From: Komagataeibacter xylinus
GTDB lineage: Bacteria > Pseudomonadota > Alphaproteobacteria > Acetobacterales > Acetobacteraceae
Length of the DNA: 59,955 nt
Direction: 5' to 3'
NCBI RefSeq assembly: GCF_004302915.1
Contig: NZ_QQBI01000018.1
Location: 1 to 59,955, forward strand
Shown: positions 35,276-44,996 of the stretch, piece by piece
How the letters are laid out: each line of letters opens with the position of its first letter
Numbering within the stretch: the first letter of the stretch is position 1
Notes under the pieces: generated by a model
Told to the model about the DNA's origin: nothing
Databases searched by the model: none
What the model saw: the letters and a program-made list of their open reading frames with translations, nothing else
Program-made: the position numbers and the translations under genes

Positions 35276-37107
35276 CCCCGCTCAACATAGCCCTGGTCGG
35301 CAACCCGAACTGCGGCAAGACCGCCCTGTTCAACCTGCTGACCGGCAGCAGGCAGAAAGTGGCCAATTACGCCGGCGCCACCGTGGAGCGCAAGGAAGGC
35401 TGGTTCACAACACCCGCGGGCCGCAGCGTGCGGCTGCTCGACCTGCCCGGCGCCTACAGCCTCAACGCCACCAGCCCTGACGAGGCAGTGACGCGTGATG
35501 TCTGCGCAGGCACCTATCGCGGCGAGGCGGCGCCCGACCTGCTGGTGTGCGTGGCCGATGCCACCAACCTGCGCCTGCACCTGCGCTTCGTGCTGGAAAT
35601 GCGCAGCCTTGGCCGCCCCGTGGTGCTGGCGCTGAACATGATCGACGCAGCCCAGCGCAGCGGCATGGAGATCGACCTGCCGCGCCTGCAGGCGGAGCTG
35701 GGCATGCCCGTCGTGCCCACGGTGGGCATAAAGCGCAATGGCGCGCGCGACCTGCTGGCCCGGCTCGATGGCGTGCCGCCACCCGTGCCCACGCCCCTGG
35801 CGCCGGGCACCGACCTGCACGCCATGGTGCGCCAGATCCTGGCGGACTGCGTAACCCACGCCACCCCCCTGTCGGACCGGATGGAGGAGCGGCTCGACCG
35901 CTGGGTGCTGCACCCGGTGTGGGGGCCGGTGATCCTGCTCGTGCTGCTGTTCCTCATGTTCCAGGCGGTGTTCGCCTGGGCGCAGCCGCTCATGGATGGC
36001 ATCGACGCGGGCATGGGGCTGCTGGGCGAGCAGGTGGGCCGCATTATGCCCGATGGCGTTCTGCGCAGCCTGATCGTGGATGGCGTGATCGCAGGTGCTG
36101 GCAGCGTGGTGACGTTCCTGCCGCAGATCCTGATCCTGTTCGCGTGGATCCTTGCCCTTGAGGAGTCAGGCTACCTGCCGCGCGCCGCCTTCCTGCTCGA
36201 CCGGCTGATGTCGGTTGCGGGTCTGAGCGGGCGCTCGTTCATTCCGCTGCTGTCCAGCTTTGCCTGCGCGGTGCCGGGCATCATGGCCACCCGCACCATC
36301 CAGAACCCGCGCGACCGGCTGGTGACCATTCTCGTCGCCCCGCTCATGACCTGCTCGGCCCGGCTGCCAATCTATACGCTGCTGATCGGGGCGTTCATTC
36401 CGCACCGCAACGTGGCGGGCTTCATGAACCTGCAGGGGCTGGTGCTGTTCGGGCTGTACGCGCTGGGCATCATCTCGGCGCTGGTGGTGGCGCGCGTCAT
36501 GCGCTGGCGCAACCCCGACCAGCGCGAAGCCACCCTGCTGATGGAACTGCCCGCCTACCGCCTGCCCAACCCGCGCGACCTGGCGCTGGGGCTGTGGGAG
36601 CGCGCGCGCATCTTCCTCATGCGCGTGGGCACCACCATCGTCTCGCTGACGGTGCTGCTGTGGGGGCTGTCCAGCTTTCCCAAGCCGCCCGCGGGCGCCG
36701 TGGGCCCCGCCATCGACTGGAGCCTCGCCGGGCGCATCGGGCACATCATGCTGCCCGTCTTCGCGCCGCTGGGCTTCAACTGGCAGATCTGTGTCGCCCT
36801 CATTCCCGGCCTTGCCGCGCGTGAGGTGGCGGTGGGCGCGCTGGCCACGGTCTATTCGCTCGGCTCGGGAACCGATACCGACCAGGCGGCCCTCCAGCTT
36901 GGCGGCATGCTGCCCACGCACTGGAGCCTGCCCACAGCACTTTCGCTGCTGGCATGGTACGTCTATGCGCCGCAATGCGTGGCGACGCTTGCGGTCATCC
37001 GGCGCGAGACCGGCTCATGGCGCGTGGTGGCGCTGACGGCGGGCTACCTGTTCGGCCTGGCCTACGCGGCGGCCTTCCTGACCTATCACATCGCGCGGAT
37101 GCTCTGA
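35272..37107 (+). CDS. feoB: FeoB ferrous-iron transporter
   Basis: A GTPase-coupled inner-membrane Fe(II) importer, 611 aa. The N-terminal G domain has GNPNCGKTALFN (10-21), LDLPGAYSLN and ALNMIDAA. The membrane part contains the paired Gate motifs (FLLDRLMSVAGLSGRSFIPL with SSFACAVPGI, and PLMTCSARLPIY). It is somewhat shorter than the E. coli 773-aa form, with a compact linker domain, as in many alphaproteobacteria. Coupled to feoA and to a downstream small gene (1-bp overlap). Confidence 0.95.
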   Translation: MTPLNIALVGNPNCGKTALFNLLTGSRQKVANYAGATVERKEGWFTTPAGRSVRLLDLPGAYSLNATSPDEAVTRDVCAGTYRGEAAPDLLVCVADATNLRLHLRFVLEMRSLGRPVVLALNMIDAAQRSGMEIDLPRLQAELGMPVVPTVGIKRNGARDLLARLDGVPPPVPTPLAPGTDLHAMVRQILADCVTHATPLSDRMEERLDRWVLHPVWGPVILLVLLFLMFQAVFAWAQPLMDGIDAGMGLLGEQVGRIMPDGVLRSLIVDGVIAGAGSVVTFLPQILILFAWILALEESGYLPRAAFLLDRLMSVAGLSGRSFIPLLSSFACAVPGIMATRTIQNPRDRLVTILVAPLMTCSARLPIYTLLIGAFIPHRNVAGFMNLQGLVLFGLYALGIISALVVARVMRWRNPDQREATLLMELPAYRLPNPRDLALGLWERARIFLMRVGTTIVSLTVLLWGLSSFPKPPAGAVGPAIDWSLAGRIGHIMLPVFAPLGFNWQICVALIPGLAAREVAVGALATVYSLGSGTDTDQAALQLGGMLPTHWSLPTALSLLAWYVYAPQCVATLAVIRRETGSWRVVALTAGYLFGLAYAAAFLTYHIARML

Positions 37108-37358
37108 TGCACGTGCCGCAATGGCTGCAGGTACTGGTGGCGGCAATGCTGGTCATGGCGTGTGCCGCCTACTGGCTGGGGCGGCTGTTCCCCCGGCTGG
37201 GGCAGAAGGGCTGGCAGGCCACGGCCGGGATGCTGGGCCGCCTCCATGCGCCCGAGGCGCTGATACGCCACGCGCAGGCCAGGAGCCGCCCGCGCCGCAA
37301 GGGCGGATGTGGCGGCTGTTCAGGCTGCGAAGGCGGGAACTGCGGCCCGAAAAGCTGA
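37107..37358 (+). CDS. FeoB-associated small membrane protein with Cys-rich tail
   Basis: An 83-aa protein in the place where FeoC often occurs. It has one N-terminal transmembrane helix (WLQVLVAAMLVMACAAYWLG) and a short basic region, and ends GGCGGCSGCEGGNC, giving four cysteines in 12 residues able to bind metal or an Fe-S cluster. Its ATG overlaps the feoB stop (TGATG), so expression is coupled. It resembles the FeoB-associated Cys-rich membrane proteins but is not the winged-helix FeoC of enterobacteria. Function is inferred only from position. Confidence 0.75.
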   Translation: MHVPQWLQVLVAAMLVMACAAYWLGRLFPRLGQKGWQATAGMLGRLHAPEALIRHAQARSRPRRKGGCGGCSGCEGGNCGPKS

Positions 37359-37665
37359 CATGCGTGGAATAGGGCAATTTTGCGTGCGCGATGCGATGGA
37401 TCAACCGCGCCGTGAATGCTATATGGACCTTTCAGTTTCATACGGAAATTATTAAAGACGGCCTTAATTCATATCAATGTGGTATAATGATTATCTTGAA
37501 TAATATATAATATGCTCATCACCATCCTATGATATTCCTGCGGCCGCCATGCATCGTCCCCGCCCGGGCGATGGTGCGGCCCGCGCGGGCATTTCAGGCC
37601 GCCTTATACCCCTGCTGCAACCGCCTGCCGGTCGTTGCCCCTTGTCCCTTTTGCGAGGTAATTCA
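37359..37665 (+). promoter_or_regulatory. AT-rich upstream region of the c-di-GMP pair
   Basis: A 307-bp gap, strongly AT-rich from about 37435 to 37520. TATAAT at 37483-37488 is a good -10 candidate for the downstream operon; a matching -35 is not clear. The same spot contains the inverted repeat ATAAT-G-ATTAT (37484-37494), close to half of a Fur box, so an iron regulator could overlap the promoter. Nothing gene-like was found. Confidence 0.45.
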
Positions 37666-39891
37666 ATGTCAAAGCCTAACCTGAGCGCTGAAGTCCTGAT
37701 TTCGGCACTGGAGCAGGCCATAGACGCAACCGTGATTATTGATGACAGGAACGAGGTCATCTTCTTCAATCAGGCGGCGTCGAACCTGTGGGGCCTCGAC
37801 AAGAAGGACGTGCTGGGCAGGAACGTGAACGTGCTGGTGCCCACACTGCATCAGGCCGGGCATGACGCCTTTGTCGAGCGCAGCCGGGGCAGCGAACACA
37901 ACCGCATTGTCGGCACCTCGCGCGAGGTGGAGTTCACCCGCTCGGATGGGGAATATATCTGCGGCGAGCTTTCGCTGTCCAAGGTCGTGACCGATGACGG
38001 GCGCATCTTCTTCATGGGCGTGATGAAGAATGTCACCACCGAAAGCCAGCAGCGCAAGATCCTGATCCTGCAGAACGACGTGTTGCAGGCGCTTGCCAGC
38101 GACATGATGATCCAGGACGTGGCCGACCTTCTGTGCCGCCGGGTGGAAAGCTTCGTGCCCGGCACGGTGGCCGTGCTCATGCTCATTACGCCAGACGGGC
38201 AGCTGCGCGTCCTGTCCAGCCCCACCCTGCCCAAGCGCTACCGCGCCTCGCTCGAGAGCCTGTATGTCTCGTCATCCGAACTCGAGAAGCTGCGCGTCGA
38301 CCCCATGCATGCCACCCGCATGGTATGGGACAGCTACCGCTCGCTCGGCATCTCGCTGGGGCTGCAGCAGTGCTTCTGCACGCCCGTCAGCACGCGCTCG
38401 GGACAGGTCAAGGGCATTTTCGCGCTCTATGCGCGTGAAGACCAGGGCCGCAACACGTGGCCGCAGCGCATTGTTGATTCGTGCATTCCCTTCTGCGCGC
38501 TGGCCTTTGAGCAGAACGCCACGCAGGAGCATATCTCCCACCTTGCCAATTTTGACAGCCTGACCGGGCTGCTCAACCGCTCCTCGGTGCACAAGGTGAT
38601 CGAGGGCATGATCAGCAAGCAGGATGGCAACCGACAGTTCGCCATCTTCATGCTCGATATCGACCGTTTCCGCGATATCAACGATGCGCTTGGCCATGTC
38701 TATGCCGACCAGTTCCTGGTTGAGATCGCAGGGCGCATCCGCTCCATCGCCAAGGAGGATTACGTGCTCAGCCGCTCCGGCGGCGATGAATTCGTGGTGG
38801 TGGTGCCCAACTGCCCGCACAAGGAAGCCACGGCCTTTGCCAAGCACCTGCTCGCCACCATGACCCTGCCCATGCAGATCGGCCAGAACACGCTGACCAT
38901 CTCATGCTCGATCGGCATCAGCACCTACCCCGATAACGGGCCGGACAGCGAATCCCTGCTCAGCACCGCCGATGTGGCGCTGCGCCAGGCGAAGGAAGAC
39001 GGGCGCGGCATCTTCCGCTTCGCCAACCTGGAAAAGAACCAGGTGGCGCAGGACCGGCTGGTGCTGGGCTCGGCGCTGCGTGATTCGCTGGCCAAGGGCA
39101 TGCTCAACCTGCACTACCAGCCGCAGGTGCGCACCCATACGCTTGAACTCAGCGGTGTGGAGGCGCTGTCGCGCTGGCACCACCCGCATCTTGGCAACAT
39201 CTTCCCCTCGCGCTTCATCGCCGTGGCGGAGGAGACCGGCCAGATCGAGGCCATCGGCCGCTGGTCGCTGCTCGAGGCCTGCCGCCAGATCGTGAAGTGG
39301 GACCGTGACGGCATCCATGTGCCCACCGTGGCCGTGAACCTGTCCGCCGTGCATTTCCGCAACCGTGCGCTGCCCGAGCATATCGCGGCCCTGCTCAAGA
39401 ACCATAACCTCAAGCCTTCGCGCCTGACGGTGGAAATTACCGAGAGCGTGATGATGGATAACAGCCGCGACACCGAGGAAGTGCTTCAGTCGATCCGCAA
39501 CATCGGCTGCGGCCTGTCGATGGATGATTTCGGCACCGGCTACTCCTCGCTCTCGCGCCTGACCCGCCTGCCGCTGACCGAGATCAAGATCGACCGCAGC
39601 TTCATCAACGATTTCGAGCATGATACCAACGCCCAGGCCGTGACCATGGCGGTGATCGGCATCGGCTCGCGGCTGGGCATGACGGTGGTGACCGAAGGCG
39701 TCGAGACCGAGCAGCAGCGCGACCTGCTGGAACAACTCAATTGCGACGTGATGCAGGGCTACCTGTTCGCCAAGCCGCTCCTCGCACCTGACGACTTCGA
39801 GAAGTGGATGCGCCACCACAAGACGATCCGCCAGATGCTGCCCGCCACGCCGGCTGCCAAAAATGTTTCGCCTAAAAAGAAATCATCCTAA
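37666..39891 (+). CDS. PAS-GAF-GGDEF-EAL protein, probable O2-sensing c-di-GMP phosphodiesterase (PdeA type)
   Basis: A 741-aa cytoplasmic protein. PAS domain (about 10-125) strongly resembles the heme PAS of E. coli DosP and K. xylinus PDEA1; H66 (QAGHDAF) aligns with DosP's proximal heme His. A GAF-like region follows (about 140-285), then GGDEF (372-376, about 290-455) and EAL (about 465-720). EAL residues look intact: E499 in EALSRW, N558 in VNLS, E593 in ITES, D620-D621 in MDDFGTG, K641 in KIDRSF and E677 in TEGVE. Breakdown of c-di-GMP is therefore likely. GAGGT precedes the ATG at 37666. The next gene is a matching cyclase 50 bp downstream. No RxxD inhibition site precedes GGDEF. Confidence 0.88.
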   Translation: MSKPNLSAEVLISALEQAIDATVIIDDRNEVIFFNQAASNLWGLDKKDVLGRNVNVLVPTLHQAGHDAFVERSRGSEHNRIVGTSREVEFTRSDGEYICGELSLSKVVTDDGRIFFMGVMKNVTTESQQRKILILQNDVLQALASDMMIQDVADLLCRRVESFVPGTVAVLMLITPDGQLRVLSSPTLPKRYRASLESLYVSSSELEKLRVDPMHATRMVWDSYRSLGISLGLQQCFCTPVSTRSGQVKGIFALYAREDQGRNTWPQRIVDSCIPFCALAFEQNATQEHISHLANFDSLTGLLNRSSVHKVIEGMISKQDGNRQFAIFMLDIDRFRDINDALGHVYADQFLVEIAGRIRSIAKEDYVLSRSGGDEFVVVVPNCPHKEATAFAKHLLATMTLPMQIGQNTLTISCSIGISTYPDNGPDSESLLSTADVALRQAKEDGRGIFRFANLEKNQVAQDRLVLGSALRDSLAKGMLNLHYQPQVRTHTLELSGVEALSRWHHPHLGNIFPSRFIAVAEETGQIEAIGRWSLLEACRQIVKWDRDGIHVPTVAVNLSAVHFRNRALPEHIAALLKNHNLKPSRLTVEITESVMMDNSRDTEEVLQSIRNIGCGLSMDDFGTGYSSLSRLTRLPLTEIKIDRSFINDFEHDTNAQAVTMAVIGIGSRLGMTVVTEGVETEQQRDLLEQLNCDVMQGYLFAKPLLAPDDFEKWMRHHKTIRQMLPATPAAKNVSPKKKSS

Positions 39892-39941
39892 ATTACCAAC
39901 CGGTCAATTCAGGTTTTCCGATCCGCATCCGAGGTAACAAA

Positions 39942-41678
39942 ATGTCCGCACCGCATGATAACAGGCTCCGCGCCCTTACACATGAAGATGCCGACTTCTG
40001 GGCGGACGTGGTGGATAATGTCCTTATTGTCGCGGTCACGGACCGCAAGGGCATCATTACCTACGTCAATGATAAATTCTGCGAGATCAGCCAGTATTCC
40101 CGCGAGGAACTGCTGGGCCATACCCATCGCATCCTGAACTCGGGCGAGCATGGGAAGGCCTTCTTCCGCGAGATGTACCAGACCCTGTTCGCAGGCCGCA
40201 CCTGGTACGGCAATTTGTGCAACCGTGCGAAGGATGGCAGCCACTACTGGGTGGCCACCACCATCATGCCGCACCGCAATGCCAAGGGCGAGATTACCGG
40301 TTTCGTGGCGAGCCGGTTTGAAATCACGGAACTGATGAACACCAAGGTCCGGCTCAAGAAACAGGCCGCGACCGATGTGCTGACCGGGCTGCTCAACCGT
40401 GGCGGCTTCAATGCCAGCCTTGTCACCGCACTCGAGAACGCCAAGCGCCCGCACCCCGAGCCGCAGGCGCTGGTCATGTTCGACCTCGACGGGTTCAAGC
40501 CGGTCAATGACATCCATGGCCACCATGCGGGCGATGAGGTGCTCAAGGTGATCGGGCGGCGCCTGATCGAGCTGATCGGCCCTGATGATGCGATCAGCCG
40601 GCTGGGGGGCGATGAGTTCGCCATCATCCTGCGCCACAGCCTCAAGCTCATGCCGCTCGAAACCATCCTGACCAAGGTGCAGAACCTGCTTGAAGAGCCG
40701 ATCATGCTGGAAAGTGCCACGGTGCGCATATCCGGCAGCATCGGGGCCACGCCGATCACGGCGGCGGACACGCTTGAGGGCCTGCAGAAAAACGCCGATG
40801 TGGCGGTCTATGCCGCCAAGCAGTCAGGCGGCAAGCAGGCGCGCATGTTCACGCCCAGCCTGCACAAGACCACGATGGAACGGGCCAAGATCCTGACCGA
40901 GGCCCGCAAGGGCGTGGAACTCAGGCAGTTCGAGGTGTACTACCAGCCCATACTCAACGCGCGCACGGGCCGCATAGAGCAGGCGGAGGCGCTGATGCGC
41001 TGGCACCACCCTGACCGGGGCCTGCTTTCCGCCGGGGCGTTTACCGATGTCTTTGCCGACTCGGCCCTGGCCCAGATCATGGAGACGCACCTCGTGCAGT
41101 CCTTCCATGACGATATCCAGAAATGGAAGGAAGCAGGCCTGCCAAGCCTGCGGCTGGCGGTCAACCTGTCGCATCTGGACCTGCTCAACCTTGAGCAGCA
41201 GATCGACCTGTTCAGCGAGATCCGTGAGCTCAACCTCGAGCCCTCCACCTTCATGCTGGAAGTGACCGAGCAGATGCTGCAGGGGCGGCGGGCGGAGAAA
41301 AGCCGCCTGCGCCTGCGCGCCCTGGCGGAAGACGGGTTTGGCCTGGCGATGGACAATTTCGGCTACGGCACGGTGCGCCTGTCCACCCTGCGCGAACTGC
41401 CGCTGCAGTCGCTCAAGCTTGACCGCTGCCTCGTGCGCGACATCGCCACCGACGCGGAAGCCCGCAACCTGCTCGCCGCCCTCATCAAGCTCGGCCATGG
41501 CTATAACCTGGCGGTCACGGTGGAAGGCGTGGAAACGCAGGAGGAATTCGACACCGTGCGCGCGCTGGGCGTGGATTACGTGCAGGGCTTCTTCATCTCA
41601 CGCGCGGTTTCCGCCACGGAACTGATCCGCATCACCCAGCGTGATGCTTGGAACCCAGCGAAGACGAAAACGGCCTGA
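39942..41678 (+). CDS. PAS-GGDEF-(degenerate EAL) protein, probable diguanylate cyclase (Dgc type)
   Basis: A 578-aa protein. The N-terminal PAS (about 20-130) is of the Aer/NifL flavin-binding type, with W89 in the RTWYGNLCNRAKDG segment; flavin binding is known for K. xylinus DGC2. GGDEF is intact (LGGDEF, 222-226) with the preceding FDLDGFKPVND. The EAL domain keeps E349 and N408 but has D471-N472 (MDNFGYG) in place of the metal-binding DDFGTG and LKLDR for KIDR, so phosphodiesterase activity is probably lost. It would make c-di-GMP, the activator of cellulose synthase. Pairing with the upstream phosphodiesterase fits the cdg operons of cellulose-producing acetic acid bacteria. Confidence 0.88.
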   Translation: MSAPHDNRLRALTHEDADFWADVVDNVLIVAVTDRKGIITYVNDKFCEISQYSREELLGHTHRILNSGEHGKAFFREMYQTLFAGRTWYGNLCNRAKDGSHYWVATTIMPHRNAKGEITGFVASRFEITELMNTKVRLKKQAATDVLTGLLNRGGFNASLVTALENAKRPHPEPQALVMFDLDGFKPVNDIHGHHAGDEVLKVIGRRLIELIGPDDAISRLGGDEFAIILRHSLKLMPLETILTKVQNLLEEPIMLESATVRISGSIGATPITAADTLEGLQKNADVAVYAAKQSGGKQARMFTPSLHKTTMERAKILTEARKGVELRQFEVYYQPILNARTGRIEQAEALMRWHHPDRGLLSAGAFTDVFADSALAQIMETHLVQSFHDDIQKWKEAGLPSLRLAVNLSHLDLLNLEQQIDLFSEIRELNLEPSTFMLEVTEQMLQGRRAEKSRLRLRALAEDGFGLAMDNFGYGTVRLSTLRELPLQSLKLDRCLVRDIATDAEARNLLAALIKLGHGYNLAVTVEGVETQEEFDTVRALGVDYVQGFFISRAVSATELIRITQRDAWNPAKTKTA

Positions 41679-41754
41679 GGCATATCCCCTGCCCTGCCGT
41701 TTTTTAGAGGCTGTTTGAAAAGTCAGCCCGGAAAACATCCAGAAATCATAAGGA

Positions 41755-41838
41755 CGTTTTTGGTGAAGCTTTTTTCAAAAAGCTTCGATAGAACGCCGTC
41801 TTTTTGAAAAAAGGCGGCACCCAGAAACTTCTTTTTGG
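41755..41838. repeat. Double-hairpin intergenic repeat (reverse orientation)
   Basis: The opposite orientation of the element: GTTTTTGGTGAAGCTTTTTT-CAAAAAGCTTC, spacer GATAGAAC, then GCCGTCTTTTT-GAAAAAAGGCGGC and ACCCAGAAACTT. It lies after the dgc stop. Confidence 0.88.
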
Positions 41839-41845
41839 CATTCAT

Positions 41846-41886
41846 AAAAAAACCCACCCGGCAACAAGGTTGCCGGGTGGGTTTTT
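41846..41886. terminator. Strong bidirectional rho-independent terminator
   Basis: A 15-bp perfect stem (AACCCACCCGGCAAC, 41851-41865, with GTTGCCGGGTGGGTT, 41869-41883), a 3-nt loop, an A run on the left and a T run on the right. It can end both the dgc transcript and the sucA-sucB-lpd transcript, which converge here. Confidence 0.95.
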
Positions 41887-41900
41887 GTTGCGGTGGCAGG

Positions 41901-43628
41901 TCAGATATGGATGGCGCGCTTGTCCACATCGAGTGCCGCTTCCTTCACCGCCTCGCTCAGCGTGGGGTGGGCGTGGCAGGTGCGGGCAATATCTTCCGAC
42001 GAGGCGCCAAACTCGATCGCCATGGTGCACTCGGCAATCAGTTCGCCCGCCATCGGGCCGATGATGTGCACGCCAAGCACCTGATCGGTGGTGGCATCGG
42101 CCAGAACCTTCACGAACCCGTCGGTCATGCCGATGGCGCGCGCACGGCCATTGGCGGTGAAGGGGAATTTGCCAACCTTGTAGGCAACGCCCTCTTCCTT
42201 CAGGGTTTCCTCGGTCTTGCCCACGGTAGCCACTTCCGGCCACGTATAGACCACGGCGGGGATCGCGCCGTAATTCACATGGCCTGCCTGGCCTGCCAGC
42301 AGCTCGGCTATGGCAACGCCTTCTTCCTCGGCCTTGTGGGCCAGCATGGGGCCTGCAATCACATCGCCAATGGCATAGATGCCGGGCACGCTGGTGGCGT
42401 AATGCGCGTCGGTCACGATGCGGCCGCGCTTGTCGAGTGCGATGCCCGCCTCTTCCAGCCCGAAGCCCTTGCTCGCCGCCGTGCGGCCAATGGCCAGCAG
42501 CACCACGTCGGCTTCCAGCGTTTCAGCCGCACCACCCTTGGCAGGCTCCACGGTCAGGGTCACGCCCTTGGGGCCTTTTTCCGCCTTGGTCACCTTGTGG
42601 CCCAGCTTCATCTTCAGGCCCTGCTTGGTCAGGATGCGCTGGAAGGTCTTGGCCACCTCGTTATCGGTACCCGGAACCAGACGGTCGAGATATTCGATCA
42701 CAGTCACATCCGCGCCAAGGCGGTGCCACACGCTGCCCAGCTCAAGGCCGATCACGCCGCCGCCAATCACCACCATCCTTTTGGGAACGGCGGAAAGCTC
42801 AAGCGCGCCGGTGGAGGTGACGATCTGCTTTTCATCCACATCCACGCCCGGCAGGCCCGCACTGTCGCTGCCGCTGGCAATGACGATGTGCTTGGCCGTA
42901 ACCGGCTTGCCATCAACCGTGATGCGGCCCGTGCCTTCAACCTTGCCGGTGCCCTTGAGCCAGGTGACCTTGTTCTTCTTGAACAGGAATTCCACGCCCT
43001 TCACGTTCGCATCGACTACGGACTGCTTGCGCGCCATCATCTTCGCCAGATCCAGCTTCACGCTGTCGATGATGATGCCCATCTCGCCGTATTCATCCTT
43101 GGCGGCATGGAAGTTCTCGGACTGCTGCAACAGCGCCTTGGACGGGATACAGCCCACATTGAGGCAGGTGCCGCCAAGGGTGGCGCGCTTTTCCACGCAC
43201 GCGACCTTGAAGCCAAGCTGGGCTGCGCGGATGGCGCACACATACCCGCCGGGCCCTGCGCCGATCACGATCACGTCGTAATCCGTCTCGGATGGCGCCT
43301 CGACCGCGGGCTTGGGAGCGGCAGCCGGGGTGGGTGTGGCAGCCTGCGCAGGCTTTGCGGCAGCAGCCGGAGCCGCCTTGGCGCCGCCAGCGCCCGGCGT
43401 AAGGGTGGTCAGCACGGTGCCGACCTCGACCTCGTCGCCTTCATTGACGGCATGCGCGCCCAGCACGCCCGCCTGCGGGGCAGGCACTTCCACGCTGACC
43501 TTGTCGGTTTCCAGTTCGGCGATCGGGTCATCGGCATTGACCGCATCACCGGGCTGCCTGAGCCATTTGGCGACCGTGGCCGTGGTCACGCTCTCGCCCA
43601 GCGTGGGCACCTTGATATCGATTGTCAT
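41901..43628 (-). CDS. lpd: Dihydrolipoyl dehydrogenase with N-terminal lipoyl domain
   Basis: The FAD/NAD E3 component that reoxidises dihydrolipoamide. The 575-aa protein is longer than the usual ~470 because it carries an N-terminal lipoyl domain (1-80; lipoyl-lysine K43 in ETDKVSVEV) and an Ala/Pro linker (to about 112). The E3 part has the FAD motif [16 protein letters not shown], the redox disulfide C155-C160 ([12 protein letters not shown]), a NAD motif [15 protein letters not shown] and the C-terminal HAHPTLSEA His-Glu pair. It is last in sucA-sucB-lpd, so it likely serves 2-oxoglutarate dehydrogenase. It may also serve pyruvate dehydrogenase if no other E3 exists. Confidence 0.95.
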   Translation of the reverse strand: MTIDIKVPTLGESVTTATVAKWLRQPGDAVNADDPIAELETDKVSVEVPAPQAGVLGAHAVNEGDEVEVGTVLTTLTPGAGGAKAAPAAAAKPAQAATPTPAAAPKPAVEAPSETDYDVIVIGAGPGGYVCAIRAAQLGFKVACVEKRATLGGTCLNVGCIPSKALLQQSENFHAAKDEYGEMGIIIDSVKLDLAKMMARKQSVVDANVKGVEFLFKKNKVTWLKGTGKVEGTGRITVDGKPVTAKHIVIASGSDSAGLPGVDVDEKQIVTSTGALELSAVPKRMVVIGGGVIGLELGSVWHRLGADVTVIEYLDRLVPGTDNEVAKTFQRILTKQGLKMKLGHKVTKAEKGPKGVTLTVEPAKGGAAETLEADVVLLAIGRTAASKGFGLEEAGIALDKRGRIVTDAHYATSVPGIYAIGDVIAGPMLAHKAEEEGVAIAELLAGQAGHVNYGAIPAVVYTWPEVATVGKTEETLKEEGVAYKVGKFPFTANGRARAIGMTDGFVKVLADATTDQVLGVHIIGPMAGELIAECTMAIEFGASSEDIARTCHAHPTLSEAVKEAALDVDKRAIHI

Positions 43629-43697
43629 GTCTTGTCAGTCCTGCTTGCTATGCGGTTGCGCGTAGGGGCCGCGACACAGGCGCGGCCCCGGCAGGCA

Positions 43698-44957
43698 TCA
43701 GACCTGCAGCAGCAGACGGCGCGGATCTTCCACGTTCTGCTTGACGCGCACAAGGAAGCTGACCGCCTCCTTGCCATCCACGATCCGGTGGTCGTAGGTC
43801 AGCGCGATATACATCATCGGGCGGATCACCACCTGCCCGTTCACCGCCACCGGGCGCTCCTGGATGGCATGCATGCCAAGGATGGCCGACTGCGGCGCGT
43901 TGATGATGGGCGTGGACATGAGCGAGCCATAGATGCCGCCATTGGTGATCGAGAACGTGCCGCCTGACAGTTCATCAATCTTGAGCGTGCCTTCGCGCGC
44001 CTTCTTGCCAAAGCCTGCAATCGCGCTTTCGATCTGGGCAAAGCCCATCTTGTCGGCATCGCGGATCACGGGCACGACCAGCCCGTTGGGGCCACCCACG
44101 GCAATGCCGAGGTTGACGAACTCGCGGTAGATCACGTCATCGCCGTCGATCTCGGCGTTGATGGCCGGGAATTCCTGCAACGCCGCAACGACCGCACGGC
44201 TGAAGATGGACATGAAGCCCAGCTTCACGCCGTTATGCTTCTTGATGAACAGGTCCTTGTATTCGGCGCGCATCTGCATCACCGCCGACATGTCCACCTC
44301 GTTGAAGGTGGTCAGCAGGGCGGCGGTGTTCTGCGCATCCTTGAGGCGGCGGGCGATGGTGCGGCGCAGGCGCGTCATCTTCACGCGCTCTTCACGCGGG
44401 TCGTCCTGGCGCGGCGGGCGCGGGGCGGCAGCGGGGGTTGCCGCGCGCGGCTGTGCGAGGAAGCTCTGCACATCACCCTTGGTGATGCGCCCGTCCTTGC
44501 CCGTGCCGGTGCCAACCTGTGCTGGCGTTACACCCTGCTCGGCCATGGCCTTGCGCGCGGCGGGGAAAGCCACGTTGGCCGCACCCTGCGCTGCCACATC
44601 GGATGGCGGGGTGGCCGGACGGGCCACCGGGCCGGGCGTTGCAGGCTGGGCCTGCACGCCAGCAGGTGCGGCTTCCTTCTTGGGCGCGGGGGCAGCGGCA
44701 GCCTTGGGGGCCGCACCACTCCCGGCCTCGATGGTGGAGAGCACGGTGCCCACTTCCACTTCAGCGCCCTCGGGCACCAGCAGCGGGCCAAGCACGCCAG
44801 CCTGCGGGGCGGGCACTTCCACGCTGACCTTGTCGGTTTCGAGTTCCACCAACGGGTCATCCTCGTTCACGGCGTCACCCGGCTGCTTGAGCCACTTGGC
44901 GATGGTTGCCGTGGTTACGCTTTCACCCAGTGTCGGTACCTTGATCTCGGCGGACAT
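43698..44957 (-). CDS. sucB: Dihydrolipoyllysine succinyltransferase (E2 of 2-oxoglutarate dehydrogenase)
   Basis: Forms the core of the complex and transfers the succinyl group to CoA. The 419-aa product has a lipoyl domain (1-78, K43), an Ala/Pro linker, a peripheral-subunit-binding domain (about 125-165, [13 protein letters not shown]...GRITKGDV) and a catalytic domain ending with [16 protein letters not shown], which holds the active-site His. The start [10 protein letters not shown] (44957) is chosen because lipoyl E2 proteins begin there; the frame upstream is unrelated. 69 bp to lpd. Confidence 0.95.
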   Translation of the reverse strand: MSAEIKVPTLGESVTTATIAKWLKQPGDAVNEDDPLVELETDKVSVEVPAPQAGVLGPLLVPEGAEVEVGTVLSTIEAGSGAAPKAAAAPAPKKEAAPAGVQAQPATPGPVARPATPPSDVAAQGAANVAFPAARKAMAEQGVTPAQVGTGTGKDGRITKGDVQSFLAQPRAATPAAAPRPPRQDDPREERVKMTRLRRTIARRLKDAQNTAALLTTFNEVDMSAVMQMRAEYKDLFIKKHNGVKLGFMSIFSRAVVAALQEFPAINAEIDGDDVIYREFVNLGIAVGGPNGLVVPVIRDADKMGFAQIESAIAGFGKKAREGTLKIDELSGGTFSITNGGIYGSLMSTPIINAPQSAILGMHAIQERPVAVNGQVVIRPMMYIALTYDHRIVDGKEAVSFLVRVKQNVEDPRRLLLQV

Positions 44958-44996
44958 TTCCTGTTTCCCAATCCCTTGGCCACCCCTGCCCCAAGC

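Noticed and set aside
41835-43967. 710-codon plus-strand frame opposite lpd and the sucB end
   Set aside because: Very long, but composed of His/Gly/Ala/Arg repeats and antisense to a fully motif-supported E3; a product of codon bias in high-GC DNA.
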